From positions 372,001 to 436,000 of the forward strand of contig JAECYW010000034.1 of assembly GCA_023014335.1 (NCBI GenBank): a DNA stretch of 64,000 nucleotides, given 5' to 3'. Numbering within the stretch: position 1 is the stretch's first letter; each line of letters begins with the position of its first letter. The notes below the pieces were generated by a model, which saw only the letters and a list, made by a program, of their open reading frames with translations, searched no databases and was not told the DNA's origin. Both the position numbers and the translations under genes were made by a program. Positions 24,101 through 35,478 of the stretch are shown here, piece after piece. Source of the stretch: Galerina marginata. Its lineage: Eukaryota; Basidiomycota; Agaricomycetes; Agaricales; Galerinaceae.

Positions 24101-25364
24101 GTTTTCTTTCCTTATGTCGACAATTGAAGGAAGATCACAAAATAAGAGAAGAATTTCGCCTGGACTGAGAGAAAATATTTTCTCTATCCAATTGACAGCC
24201 CAACGTCCAAGGATCGGGGTATTTTTCGTTATCATGTCTGAGGCCAAAACAAGTAGAACAGTATCCAAATCCTGAACAGACAGAAATATGTGACGATATA
24301 GAGCATCCAACTCAGCGAAAGGCATATCGCGTGCGGAAGGTGCAGGCTGTAGACCGAGGACGATATCCAGACGATTTGGAGGGCGATGTCGGGTCGACTT
24401 CACAAATTTAATGACTGTAGCGGCATAGATAAATTGTCCCGATGATTTGTTCACGAGGCCATCTAACACTTCCTCAGTCGGCCAGTTATTCGGAATTCGG
24501 GACTTCAACGGATGGTTTTGCTTGATATGGAGAAACTCATCGCGGAAGAAAAGCTTAATATCGTCCGAAGCTTGATATTCGCTGTCCAATGCAAGCCGCG
24601 CTGTGATTTCTTGAAGGTAGCCTGCACCAAACGCGTTACTGATATCGTATTCGGGTCGACTGACGATGAGAAATATTAGCGGTACGTGATGTCGCTGAAA
24701 TGAGTCTGCGATTGTGCGGAGGATCTCCAACTGACCCGGGCGGTCTTCGCATTCATCAAGACCGTCGACGATAATAAGGCGCCTGAATTCGGATCCGTCA
24801 AAGTAACCCAAAGATAAAAGATGCTGGAACGATTTAATAGATGAGGATCTGCATCGATTGTCTCGACGACACGCCCCCGGAAACTGGGAAGATATGCTGC
24901 AATTTGATACGCGATAGTTGCAATGAAGGATCGAGGGTGATTTCGTGTACGGTCGGATCGGAAGAAAAAGAAACTTGCTAAAAGGAGTCCCTGCTCGGCG
25001 CATCGTTCTGCGATTGTCTGTGCAATGGCCGTTTTCCCCGATCCAGCAGGTCCGTGGATCCACATGATTAATGCATTCCGGGTTTCGCGATCAAGACCCA
25101 GAATCCAGGACATTATTTTCTCTGTGACGGCGACGCGTGTGTTAGGATGGCATTTGGGTGGATCACCACGTTCTGCGGAGTCGTGGAATGCAGCGGGTGC
25201 AGCAGCGTGTTCCAGACGTTCATATCCTCCTACGGGTTAATGTTTCGCCGCCGATTTTGTTATCAAGCAGCAGAGATGTGATTCGAGCGTTGCTTACCTT
25301 TCCCTGAATTATTGACTTGTGTGAATCTGCCGCCAGTGATGACGTTCTGGCTCCGAGAGAACAT
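21110..25364 (-). pseudogene. Tandem NACHT paralogue, broken by deletion and transposon
   Basis: This copy aligns with the 16826-19395 gene along its whole length. Exon 1 is 25364-25298 (MFSRSQNVITGGRFTQVNN), one codon shorter. Exon 2 has the P-loop GPAGSGKTAIAQ and Walker B LIIVDGLDECED. The C-terminal exon ends at 21110 (ADYLKRMESDEV). Two lesions separate these parts. Near 24840, relative to the intact copy, 40 nt are missing just before Walker B (after IDADPHLLNRS), shifting the frame. In the last exon a 1.69-kb transposon (21947-23636) splits the sequence encoding PTMAANKIKL. Apart from these, similarity is high and other reading frames stay open, so inactivation is probably recent. Confidence 0.82.
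21947..23636. mobile_element. Long-TIR (foldback-like) non-autonomous transposon
   Basis: The first and last roughly 460 bp (21947-22410 and 23170-23636) are nearly perfect inverted repeats, starting ATGGAACATATAGTGGGTCA at both ends. They carry runs of T/A and the block GGGTCTTTCAGACC. The flanks GCGGCCAT (21939-21946) and ACGGCCAT (23637-23644) are a probable 8-bp target duplication with one mismatch (7 bp exact). Removing the element and one flank copy restores the coding sequence of the NACHT paralogue. The central 750 bp encodes no recognisable transposase (only a 93-codon frame at 23215-22934), so it must be mobilised in trans. An 8-bp duplication suggests hAT and long arms suggest a Mutator-like element; the class is left open. 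Confidence 0.85.
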
Positions 25365-25947
25365 TTCTCTTCGAAAACTGTTCACTGGTGGGGGCTTGTG
25401 AAGTTGGACTAAAGTGCCAACGCCCAGAGATCGAAGGCGTCGTAGTGGAGGTTGATCGATGAGTACCTATTCCGTGTTCCTTGGATGGCGATACTTATAT
25501 GCTCACACCTGTCTACCCCAAAATAGAACTTCTAAAATAATTCCATAGAGAGCGTCCACCTTTTCTTTTCTTTCTTAGGCAGTATTTCATGTAATTCAAG
25601 TAACGAATTGTCATCTTCCTAATTGAAGTTCTAACTGACGGAGAGCGAGTCACATTCATAGACTAATCGAATAATGATAGTAGCAAACACAACGAAGAAA
25701 ATTAGAAATGGCACCAGAGTGGAGAGGCGATGGACCAAGAGACAGTACAACAAAGAGGAACGACAGTCCGCATTCAGAAAGTAATTAAAAGCACGCAGAA
25801 CGGGAGCAAAAAGGAAGGAGAAATAAAGATAACGAACACCAGGTTATCGAAAAGAAAAAAGAAACGAGGAAGAAAAGACAAAGAAGAAAAATAATACGAA
25901 TAACAGACACCACAGCACACACCTCACCCATCCACCCGCTCATCACC
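25365..25947. other. Intergenic
   Basis: It runs between the NACHT paralogue start and the 3' end of the large SET gene. An A-rich stretch at 25780-25900 probably belongs to the 3' UTR of the SET gene. Nothing else recognised. Confidence 0.4.
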
Positions 25948-28900
25948 CTATACATTCCACCCACCCCCACCTCCACCCCGTCTCGAAGCCGGCGGGCGAT
26001 AATTCCGCTGCTCCCAATCCATCCCGATCCTATCCCGCAGACTCGTACTGTCCATCCCTAACCTATCGCGCAGACTCTCCACAGGCTTTTCCCTCTCTCT
26101 CTCCTTCTCCCGTTCACGTTCTCGTTCACGTTGGCGTTCCCTGGCGTGCTCCCTCGCAATTTCCAGTTCCGTGGGAGGCCGCTCGCGATCACGATCAGCA
26201 GAGGGTCCGCGTGGGATGAAATGCGAGCCTCCACCAGCACCTCCAGGAGTAGCAGCAGCACCGCCGCCACCTCCATACGGATGTGTATGCGGAAACGACG
26301 AATTGGAAGCAGGCGGACCGCCTCCTCGAGAGTGGGAAAGAGATTGGCGAAGAGCGCGTGGTGCACTAGGAGGAGGCGGGTGGATAACGTTGGCAGCTGC
26401 ATTGGCGTTGACGTTTACGTTGTTGGCATTGGCGTTTGTGGGCAGGCGCATGTGTGGAGGAGGGTGCCTGGTCAGGAACCGATCACCGAAGCCCGAGCCG
26501 AAGCCAGAGCCAGGCCCGGAGCCTGGGCCGCCGGGACCGAACGACGAACTGGGAGAGAGTGAGGAGGCAGAGGCAGATGCAGCTGCTGCCAGGAAGCGCG
26601 GACCCGTGGGCGGCGAGCGCGAGAAGGGTATGGGGTGCGCAGTGGGAGTGTTGGAGGTGCTGTTGGGAACGTTGAAGGGCTTGCTGAACAAGCCAGCTTT
26701 GCTCCTGCCTCCCATCGTCGTCGTTCCGTCACTCCCACCACTCCCACCACCTCCTACTCCCAGCCCAGACCCAGCTCTAGTCGACGACGAACCTACTACA
26801 GGCGAAGTAGCCACCACCGGCTGCGGCAGGGGATGATGCACGCGTATTGGAGGCGAAATTTCCCCGTCCTCCTGTGATGGACGGCGTATATGAGCTTGAG
26901 TATGTGTGTTCACCGGCGACGGCGAGCGTGAGCGCGAGCGCGAGAGCGATCGAGAGCGGGATGGGGTGGGAATGCGCATGTCCGGGCTGATAGGCGAAAC
27001 GGAGTCCGCGCGGTCGACCCGGCTGGTTTGAAGTGGTTCTGGAATCCTAGTCCCAGGCAGGAACTCACGTACGGAAAGTCTCGAACGTAGTGAGGAAGAC
27101 GCGGGCGCCGTCGGTTGAGGAGGGTTAATTGGGATCAATCTTCTAGACACTGAGTGTTTTGAGCCAGCCGTGGGCCGCGTGCGCAGTCGAGGAGGGTCAA
27201 TTGGGTCCAGTCTTGAAGCCACTGTGGATGTTGAGCCAGACTCGGACCCCATCCGCGGTTTAGAATGGTCAATTGGGTACAATCTTGAAGCCACTGAGAC
27301 GAACTTGGGCGGTCGAAGAGGGTCAATTAGGTCCAATCTTGAAGCCACCGTGGATGTCGAACCAGACGCGAACCCCATCCGCGGTTTAGAATGGTCAATT
27401 GGGATCAACCTTGAAGCCACTGAGGTTTTTGGGACAGATGTTGGCGGCGGTGGTGGTCTAGGAGAGAACTTTGAAACCCTCTCCCTGACAGGAGGAACAG
27501 AGGTGGGCTCTACAAGCTCCTTCTTCGCCTCTTTCGAAGCAGGAAGAGGCGCAGCACTTGAGGATGAAATAGGCGGCGTTGGAATCGAAGGCGGGCGAGG
27601 AGAATTTGAATTTGACGAGATCGACGTTGAAGGAGGTCGAGGCGAAGCTGACTTCGATAACGACGAAGCCACATTCGTATGATCCAGCGTCGGCAGTGGC
27701 GGTGGGCGATGTTGCCCGTTGATGATGGCGGCAGCAGCCTCGCTGAAAGCTTTGGGGTTGAACGTCGGCGTCGACGTGGATGAGAGAGGGGTCGTTGGTG
27801 AGGAGGACGACGGTGCCACTGGCATTGGTGCTAGAAGTGCTGGTGCTGGTGCTTGTGTTGATGCTGGCGCTGGTGCTGCCATTTCTACGTCCTTATCTTC
27901 GCCCTTGACATCTTGCGAGTTACTAGAATCGACGTTCGTCGACGACTCGATACCCTCCATCCCATCCTTCTCCTTGCCCAACCCGCCTTCAACCCCCTCA
28001 ACATCCACTGCCTCAACTCCCCCAACCTTCTCCTTCTCTTCCTCCTCCCCATGCCGCCCATCCCCACCCAAAACCCCCTCATCTCCCGCACCCGCCCGCA
28101 CCCGCGCCACCGCACCCGCCCCCACACCCGCCAACCCCCCACCAACCTCAACATCCACACCCCCCTCACCCTCACCCTCACCCTCGCCCTCCGTCCCCAA
28201 AGCCGAAATAACGCTCATCGGCGACGCCTGCACGCTCTTCAGCACCTCCATCTCCTCGCGCTGCTTCTTCTTCCTAAGCACGAAGTCGCGTAGGGACAGC
28301 TTCACTTTCGTCGGAGGTGCTGCCTGCGCTGGGGCTGCTGACGACGGAGACGAAGGCGATAAAGGTGACGTCGGACGAGCTTGAGTCACTGATTCGGACG
28401 CAGACGCAGACGTGGACGGAGGGAGTGGTATTGGTGGTCCCGAAACGGGAGAGAGCAGCATGGGGGATTGAGGCGCGGTTGAGAGTGGAGACGACGCCCA
28501 TGACGGCGATGGGGAGGGTCTGACTACGTCAATCTCGATTGCGGGGTGGTTAGGCGATGAATGCTTGTCCGAGGCAAGGGCTGTTGGTGAGGGTGGTCGA
28601 GGAGACGTGGCAGGTGGTGAAGCATCTTCTTCGGCTGGAGCAGCTGCGGCAGTGTGAGGAGGAGGAAGCTCGGACGCAGGTTCATCCACCAAGTCATTCG
28701 ACGCAGACGGAGGACTCGTCAACGGCGACGACATCCCTCGTTCCTCGAGCTTCTGCTCATCTTCTTCTGCCTGAGGTTCCACCCCCATCTCAACATCCTC
28801 ATCTACCCCCCGACCCGGCGCAGATGACGCGATCGAAGTCGATCTCGACCTCGGACGTCTTATCGTCGGAGCACCGTCAATTTCCACATCCTCCCCTTCC

Positions 28901-31900
28901 TGAGCAGGTAGAGCAGGTGCTCCCCCATCAACCTTCCGCGATGTCGATGTCGAGCTCGACGATGGTGCTGGCAGTGCAGGCTCTGGCGTTCTCGACGCAG
29001 AAGACCCATGTGGGCTCACAGATCTTCCCGATAACCCAACATCGACACGACGAATCGGCGTCCACGTTTCCCCAGGCGAGTGCAGCTCCAGCTGGGGTTG
29101 CGGCTTTGTCTGCGATTCCGCATCCGAGCTGGATTGGAGCTGCCGCTGCGAGAGCGAGCGGGGCAGCGGGAGGGGGAAGGGAGGAGAAGCTTGCTTCGCC
29201 GATTGGGATTCGTGCGCAGGGGCTGGCGGTGGTGATGCTGGTAAGGTTGCTTGTGAGGGTACAGATGCCCCTGCAGACGTAAAAGGCGGTAGTGGAGGTG
29301 CATGAGGCTGAGATATCAACGCTGGCGAGAGCAACGACAAGTTCGCGAACGAGTTCAGCGGCGAGGTGCCAGTCGCTGACAATGGCTGAGAGGCAGCCAA
29401 AGGTGGTGGTACAGATAACGAAGGCGTCAAAGTGGGCGTGAGGAGCTGAGTTTGCGGTGAAAGTGGTGGTTGAGTTTTCGTTGTCGTGGACGACGTTGAG
29501 TGTGACGTGGCCGCTGTTGATGGCGACGTTGACGTGCCTGGGAGTGCTGCCGAAGCAGGTAAGGCCGGGGGAGGCATGGCCATAGCCTCCTCCAGCTCTC
29601 GTTCGCGTTCGCGCTGGGATTGGACGTGCAGCTGGGTATCAATATCATCTAAAATTTGAACATATTAACCAACTCGGTTGTCGAGAAAATAAAATAAAAA
29701 CATACCCCGATAACTCAGATCGTCCTCGATCCGAATACCCAAACCCACTCGCCCACCAGCAGGAGCTCCGAAAACACCATCGAGGTCACGCCCGCCCACA
29801 CCGCTCTCGCCCGACCCAGACCCAGGTCGAGGACTCAAACTCGCCTCCCCCCCGCTCCCGTTCCCCGCAGTCAGCGCCTCCAGCTCGCGATGCATCCACT
29901 TCTTCCGCATCTTCGGGGGCATCTTATCCTCGTCCTCAACGCCTACAATAAGTTCCGTGACGTTCGCGGGACTGCCCCCACCTCCATCTGGCGGGTCGGG
30001 CGGGCGGGGTGATTTATGTGCCTGGTGCTCTTGCGCGACCAACGACAGCGACGAGGGCGATGATGGGTGGGCTTTCGAGCCCAGCGTTGAAGGTGGTGGT
30101 GGGTTGTATGCTAGAGAACGTTTTTAGGTCGTTAGTTCGAGGGTTACATAGAAAAAAGACAAAAATATGATAACGAAAAGATCGAAGAGAAAAATGACAT
30201 ACCTTTAACTGCAGTAGGCCGTCCTCTAAGATCTTCAGCCCCGTTCAGCATCTCCACGTCAGCGTCGCTCTCGACAGCCTTCTCCTTTCCTTTACCCCCC
30301 CTCCTCAAATTCGGGCTCGCAGGCGTAGGCGTAGGCGTCGGAGACCCCGAAAACAGGATGCTCGGGAGGGGCGGGGGCGGGTTGTTCTTCCTCCCATTAA
30401 CAACACCAATACCATTGGGTTTCATACGTCCATTCAACACAGCCCGACCCCGCTTTTCCTCACCCGCATGCGCATGCGCCGTCCCCGCCTCAGCCTCAAC
30501 CTCAACATCCATCTCCATCCCCCCCATCCCACCACTAAACGGGATCCGCTCCCTTGTCTTAAACCCCCTCTTCCTCCCAACAAGCGGGCCCAGATCCACC
30601 TCCCTCCAGTCTTCCTGGACCCCATTCGCCCGCCCATGTCCGTTGAGAAAGGGGTGCATGGCTAGGAAATCGTCTTGGGCATCGACGAACGCCGCCATTT
30701 GGGTGAGGGCACAGTCTTTCGCGCGGGCTCCGCACGCGCAGGTCGTGAAGGTGGACGAGAGGGCGTGCAGGATGTTCGTCATTTGGTGTCGCAGGTGTTG
30801 GATTTGGTGCGGGCTGGGTGGGTGGGGGTCGTATGTCGAGTTTGGATTTCCGTTCGTGTGTGGATGCGAATGAGGGTGTGAGGGCGAGGTTGACGTCGAC
30901 GTTGACGTTGAGGGAATGTCGTACGAGCACGAATTCAGGTGCGAGTTTGAAATAAAAGGAGGGCGCGGACTATGGAGTGAATAAACGTGTGACAAACGAA
31001 AAGAAATAGCGTAGAAACTCACGGGAACATTCCTGGGGTTTTCAACAGCGCAGGCAGGCTATGCACCGCGTTCCCGTCGTCCCACTCCCAACCCAGCACA
31101 ACCTCCTCGCCTGCTTTGAGATCGCGCAGAGCAAAAACTCCAAAAGAAAGTGTAGACCCCGACGAGTCCGCGTCAGGATCGATCGCGCGCTCCTTCCCTT
31201 TCCCATTCGGCTGCGCAGTCGAGTGCGGGACCTTCTTCCCCTCCTTCACATTCTCCTTCCCCCCCTTCCCCTCCCCAGCCCCCGCACACAACACAGGCCT
31301 CAACACCGCATTCGGCCTACACCCACTCCTCACAAACCTCCCCTCCCCCCCCGCCAACCTCGCATCAAGCGCCACATCCAACGGCGGGCCCACCAGATGC
31401 ACATACGGCTTCGGCATCCCCAGATGCGCGTACGCATTCAGCGGGTCCGCGAGGTAGGCTGCGGACGGGGTGATGGTGGAGGTGAACGGCGTTATGAGCC
31501 GTGAGGCGGGGATAGGGAGGGTGGTGTGGAGTGCGTAGGTGGGGGGGAGCACGCCGGGGTGGGTGTGCGAGGAGAGGAGGGGGTTGTGCGTGCTTTGAGG
31601 GGGGAGGGGTTTGATTGTTGTTGATGGTGTTGAGGTTGATGTTGATGGGAGGAAGGAGCTGCTGGGCATGGGGAGGGAGGACGAGGTGGGCGGGACGGGC
31701 GAGGCTGTGACGGCGGTGATGCCCCGCCAGTGCTGGGCTTGCCGCCGTAGTTTGGTGCGGGTCTCGTCGTTGGGGATGATGTCCTGCGTTATGTGGACGT
31801 ACGACTGTGTCCAATCGTCGACTTCGACGGGCTCGTCGTCGTGGGCGCCGTTTGGCGTAGGCGGTTGTACGTTGGCGGGAACAGCGAGGGAAGGGGCGTT

Positions 31901-32734
31901 GACGCTGCTAGTCGCCGGGGAGTTGTTGATAACAGACGCCGAAGGCGGCGGGTGCACGACAGACAATCTGCGCCTTCGTTTCCCGCCCCCATCAATAGCC
32001 GCAGCGCTCGCCCTGCGCTTCCTCTCCGTCCCGGGGCTCAGCTTCCTCCCCCTTCCTCCATGCTTTCCCTCCTCCCCCGACCCCGCGCCCAACCCTTGCC
32101 CCGGACCCTGCCCCTGCGCACCAGCACCGCCCCACACGCCCCCAGCGCTCACTCTCTCCTTCTGCACCCTTATCGCCCAGTCCCTAGCCTGCGTCGAGCG
32201 CGGCTCGCACGTCCAGCAGTGGAAGATCTCGGGCACGGTTTCTTTCGTGATGCCAAAGCAGACACCATGGCACCACCGCCCGCAAGACGGCGTGTCGCAG
32301 GCGATGGAGAAGCCGTCGTCCAGCGTGAAGCCGCATATACAATCTATAGCTTCGGTAGAGACGTCAGCTTCAGTTTCGGCGGAGGTGGATGGGTCGGCGT
32401 CTGCGCAGGCTGAAGTTGAGGTGGAGCGTTTCGCGAGTTTGTTGTGGTTCCGATTGAGAGGGTTGTCGTCGAAAGAGTAGATAGCTGGTTGAGGGCGGGG
32501 ACTGAGCCCTGCGGTGCTCTGTTTCCGCTTAGCAGGTATCGTAGGGCTGCTCGTCGTCGTCGTCAGTATCGAGTTCAACGTCGCAGAGGACGTAGCAGCT
32601 GTCGGTGTAGGCCTTGATCTCGTCAGAAACGAGTCTTGAGTCGAGTAGTTGGTGTGCGGAGACGATGAGGAGGCGCCGTGGCCGATGGAGAGCAGCCCGA
32701 GCGCGGCTTGTTGCGCATCGTGGTTCGTGGCCAT
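25948..32734 (-). CDS. Very large PHD-SET protein of the Set3/SETD5 type
   Basis: Predicted 2194 aa from exons 32734-31023, 30969-30203, 30110-29706 and 29648-25948; phases 2, 1, 1 agree. The PHD finger lies at about residues 130-180 (DCICGFTLDDGFSIACDTPS, CGRWCHGVCFGI, FHCWTCEP). The divergent SET domain lies at about 400-570, with RFVRSGCRPNAVLRP and FGVFALRDLKAGEEVVLGWE, split by a low-complexity insert. This PHD-then-SET order is that of yeast Set3 and animal SETD5/MLL5, which act in histone-deacetylase complexes and usually lack methyltransferase activity. The remaining 1600 residues are disordered Pro/Ser-rich sequence with a basic C-terminus (RERQREREREREKEREREKP, SLRDRLGMD, SLRDRIGMD). 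I start at 32734 (MATNHDAQQAALGLLSIGHG); an ATG 57 nt upstream is in frame. Many frames on the other strand here are shadows of biased codons. Confidence 0.8.
27120..27425 (-). repeat. In-frame tandem repeat in the SET gene tail
   Basis: Two about 126-bp copies (starting near 27194 and 27320), each made of two related halves of about 63 bp, encode alternating units such as VASRLDPIDPPRLR and VASRLYPIDHSKPRMG. The block GGTTTAGAATGGTCAATTGG recurs almost unchanged. All copies keep the frame. Confidence 0.75.
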
Positions 32735-32885
32735 CAAACACCATAGACGTCGGGAGGAACAACGGCCACGATGGCTTCCAAACAACGCCAAGCGACGGCA
32801 CGTGTTATTGATCTAAGTATCAGTCAGCACTCGGCAAAGTGCTTTTTTTGGATACTTGTCGGCGCCGTAGTCCGAAATGCGATGG

Positions 32886-33255
32886 AGGCGGGATTTTATT
32901 ATAAGAACTCACTGGATAGGTTCGCGAACCAAGTGGGATTTATTTCTGCTCTTCGAACACACCAACATAACAAACGGCTGCTACTCCTCACGGAATTCTC
33001 TAGATCTGTCGTGGTCCGGACTTACTTATCCACGAAACTTCGTTGGGACCATCATTTATTTGCGGAGAACTTGGTATTTCTTTTCGTACTTACTGTTATA
33101 ATAATTTCGCTCCGAAAAACTGTATTATCCACGCCTGACTAGGTCTATCTACTAGTACAGCCCCCTTTCCCATCGGCGTGTCATCGTTACAGTCTTTAAA
33201 TCAAGATCAAATATCTCTGAACTACGGTCAACGCGGGTAAGAAATGTTGGAACAA
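32886..33255 (+). repeat. Diverged direct repeat, copy 1
   Basis: It starts GGCGGGATTTTATTATAAGA and shares with copy 2 the blocks CTTATCCACGA-ACTTCGTTGGGACC, GCGGAGAAC-TGGTATTTCTTTTCGTAC and AAATATCTCTGAACTAC. The two lie 1.17 kb apart in the same orientation. No terminal repeats or target duplication were found. Confidence 0.6.
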
Positions 33256-34052
33256 TGACGTCGGACTTTCCAAAGTTCTTCTGCGGAAATGATTGTAGCT
33301 TTGAAGCCATCCCAACGGGGTTTATCCTCTCGAATTCTAGGAAATATCAGTACGAGTGCGAGAAGTGAACACAGTCAACTTAACTTGGCCGAAGTTCGTC
33401 GAAGATTACTTCGAAGTTTTGGTTACTTCGCTGCCAATCACGCCTGGAAATATTACTGTGCGTTTATGTCTTTCCAAATTCCACTGAGCGATAGGGATCC
33501 GAGCAAAGTGGCTGGTAACGATCAGCAATATTTTCATTAATTTCAAGTTAGTAACACGCTCCTGAACTTCGAATTCACGCACAGTGATTCAGATGAAGGC
33601 GGCGCCGACCGCTGTTGAGCCAAAATAGACACGAGAAACATTCAGTAAGCTAAATTGCAGCACCAAAAATCGACTTACCGACGTGAGTGCGTCCACAGAA
33701 CCACAAGTCCGCCACGTACACTCACATAAAGACGAGAACATTGCCAATCCAAGGTAAAAACAGTCACGGCGAGCCAAATCTGGTATGCTAACGAGTAGTA
33801 ACGGCAACGCCCAGGTCCCAAAATAACACATTCTAAGAAGGGCTCGCGCCCCGTGCTGAGCGATGAGCAGGATGACCTATTCGACGGAATAGACCGGAAG
33901 GTGGGGAAGTGAAGAAAGTGGGGAACGGAAACTTTATTTTTTCTTTCCACATCATTCGCTCGACTTTGGAGGAAGAAATTCGAATAGTAACTTGGAATGT
34001 CCGCCTGAATCCGAAACGCCTTGGTGAACGCTAACATCGACGTCGGTGTGCT

Positions 34053-34350
34053 GGCGGGATTTTATTATAAGAATTCACCTAGAATAAATGACTATGCTTT
34101 GAGCTCGCAGAATTCTCTGTCGCGGCTCGCACTTATCCACGAGACTTCGTTGGGACCCATATCTGCGGAGAACCTGGTATTTCTTTTCGTACCGTGGATT
34201 CATGTTCAGAAAAAATGGGTTTATCTACCGGTATCTAATACAGTCCCGTCAGTCCAGTCCTCTCCCGGCGTTTCATCGTCATTAAACCAAGAATATAAGA
34301 TTAAATATCTCTAAACTACCGTGAGGGCGTGTAGAGAATGTCGCAATAAC
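34053..34350 (+). repeat. Diverged direct repeat, copy 2
   Basis: The partner of 32886-33255, with insertions and deletions between shared blocks; weaker similarity may continue to about 34600. It could be an old tandem duplication or two copies of an unknown dispersed repeat. Confidence 0.55.
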
Positions 34351-34661
34351 AACAATAGGCTTCCCGAAGCCACTGCAAATGAAGGTAGCAGTCTAAATCT
34401 GAGTGAATTCGCTACTTTTGGCATTTTGCTTCACTTGGAATTATCGGCGAATCTGGCGGAACCCGTTCAATTATCTGGTCAGGGAACGGTTTCACCGCAG
34501 GAGGCGAATTCAAATACCTACCAAAATTGTAGCATGCCGAGATTTAATTCAAGTAACGTTGCTATGTGTTGTTGAATCCGTTGAGATTTGACCATCATTT
34601 CATGGCGCCTATACTACTATTCAATCGTGTTCACTATCTAACTGCGGTCACTAGAGGGACA

Positions 34662-35047
34662 TCACTTGCGCAATCGCTTGCGTGGTCGTAACGGACCAGA
34701 AGCTTTACAAACATCGCAAACCCAATTGTGAGGGAGTTGCGTCATTCCCGTGCATGTAATATGATACTAAACGAAATTTTCAGTAGTGAAATGATCGGTC
34801 AAGGCTATACCGTGCTTACCCATTGAGTGTCGCAGGTTGTTTGTTTGCATTGAACCACCCTTTCCGACGTCGGATCCGCCACTAACCCACACAGGCATAC
34901 ATTCGGGCCTGTTTTGCCAGAAACTCCTCTTTTGCGTGTGGACCGCCTCACAGTACTATTAATTGAAGGCTCGACGGTTTTGCTTGCGGTCTCCACTCTC
35001 TCGGCGCTTTGCATAGTCATCGTGACGCTGCGGGCGGACGCATTCAT
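34662..35047 (-). CDS. Small PHD-finger protein, two exons
   Basis: Exons 35047-34820 and 34766-34662 give 110 aa; the 53-nt intron is in phase 0. The first half is basic and serine-rich (RRSTRKRGVSGKTG). The second half is one PHD-type zinc finger: C-x-C (NVCLCGLVADP), QC-x4-C (QCKQTTC), W-Y-H-x2-C (QWYHITC) and NWVCDVCKA. The finger is completed only after splicing, which supports the intron. It ends in a basic tail (PLRPRKRLRK) that may serve nuclear import. A histone-tail or DNA-related reader role is inferred from the family. No partner domain is present, so it may be a stand-alone reader or a fragment of a larger ancestral protein. Confidence 0.62.
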
Positions 35048-35478
35048 TGGTAGAGTAGATCCACGCTGGAGATACTCCTGAATGGATTCCCCCTGGATTT
35101 TAACCAGTCAGTTGAAAACGACCTTGAGAAAACAGTACATACCACAGAGATTCCAGGTATATAATTTTCGAATCGGTTACTGGGAATGGGATTGTTCTTT
35201 AGACATTCGACCAAATTTGACTGATAGGAAGCACTGGAGAGTAATTTCGTCAGGAGGTAGGCAAGGATGCTAGCGTCCCCGGTTTCGATGAAGTAGCTAG
35301 AGGTTTATAACTTTGTTAGCCTTGACCCCTTCTTTAACGGAAAGCCTTACTCTGGCCGTTTGGACAAGGATTTTGCGACAATCGAAGCAGCCTTCGCATA
35401 CCAGTCAGCTGTTTCTGCTAGATGCATGTCGGTGAATACTTTCATCAGTGTACTTAAAAATTGGTCCACTGCATGTCG
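35048..35478. other. Intergenic, nothing recognised
   Basis: It separates the PHD-finger gene start from the 3' end of the third NACHT gene. No frame over 63 codons and no repeats were noticed. Confidence 0.4.

Larger units (their letters stand above)
32735..34661. other. Intergenic with a diverged duplication
   Basis: No gene recognised. It holds the SET gene promoter (32735 rightward, on the minus strand) and two copies of a diverged sequence described separately. The minus frames at 33589-34037 have no known relatives that I can name. Confidence 0.4.

Noticed and set aside
26058..29303. Many long plus-strand and alternate minus-strand ORFs within the SET gene
   Set aside because: They are shadows of biased Ser/Pro codons; the PHD, SET and downstream exons fix the true frame on the minus strand.
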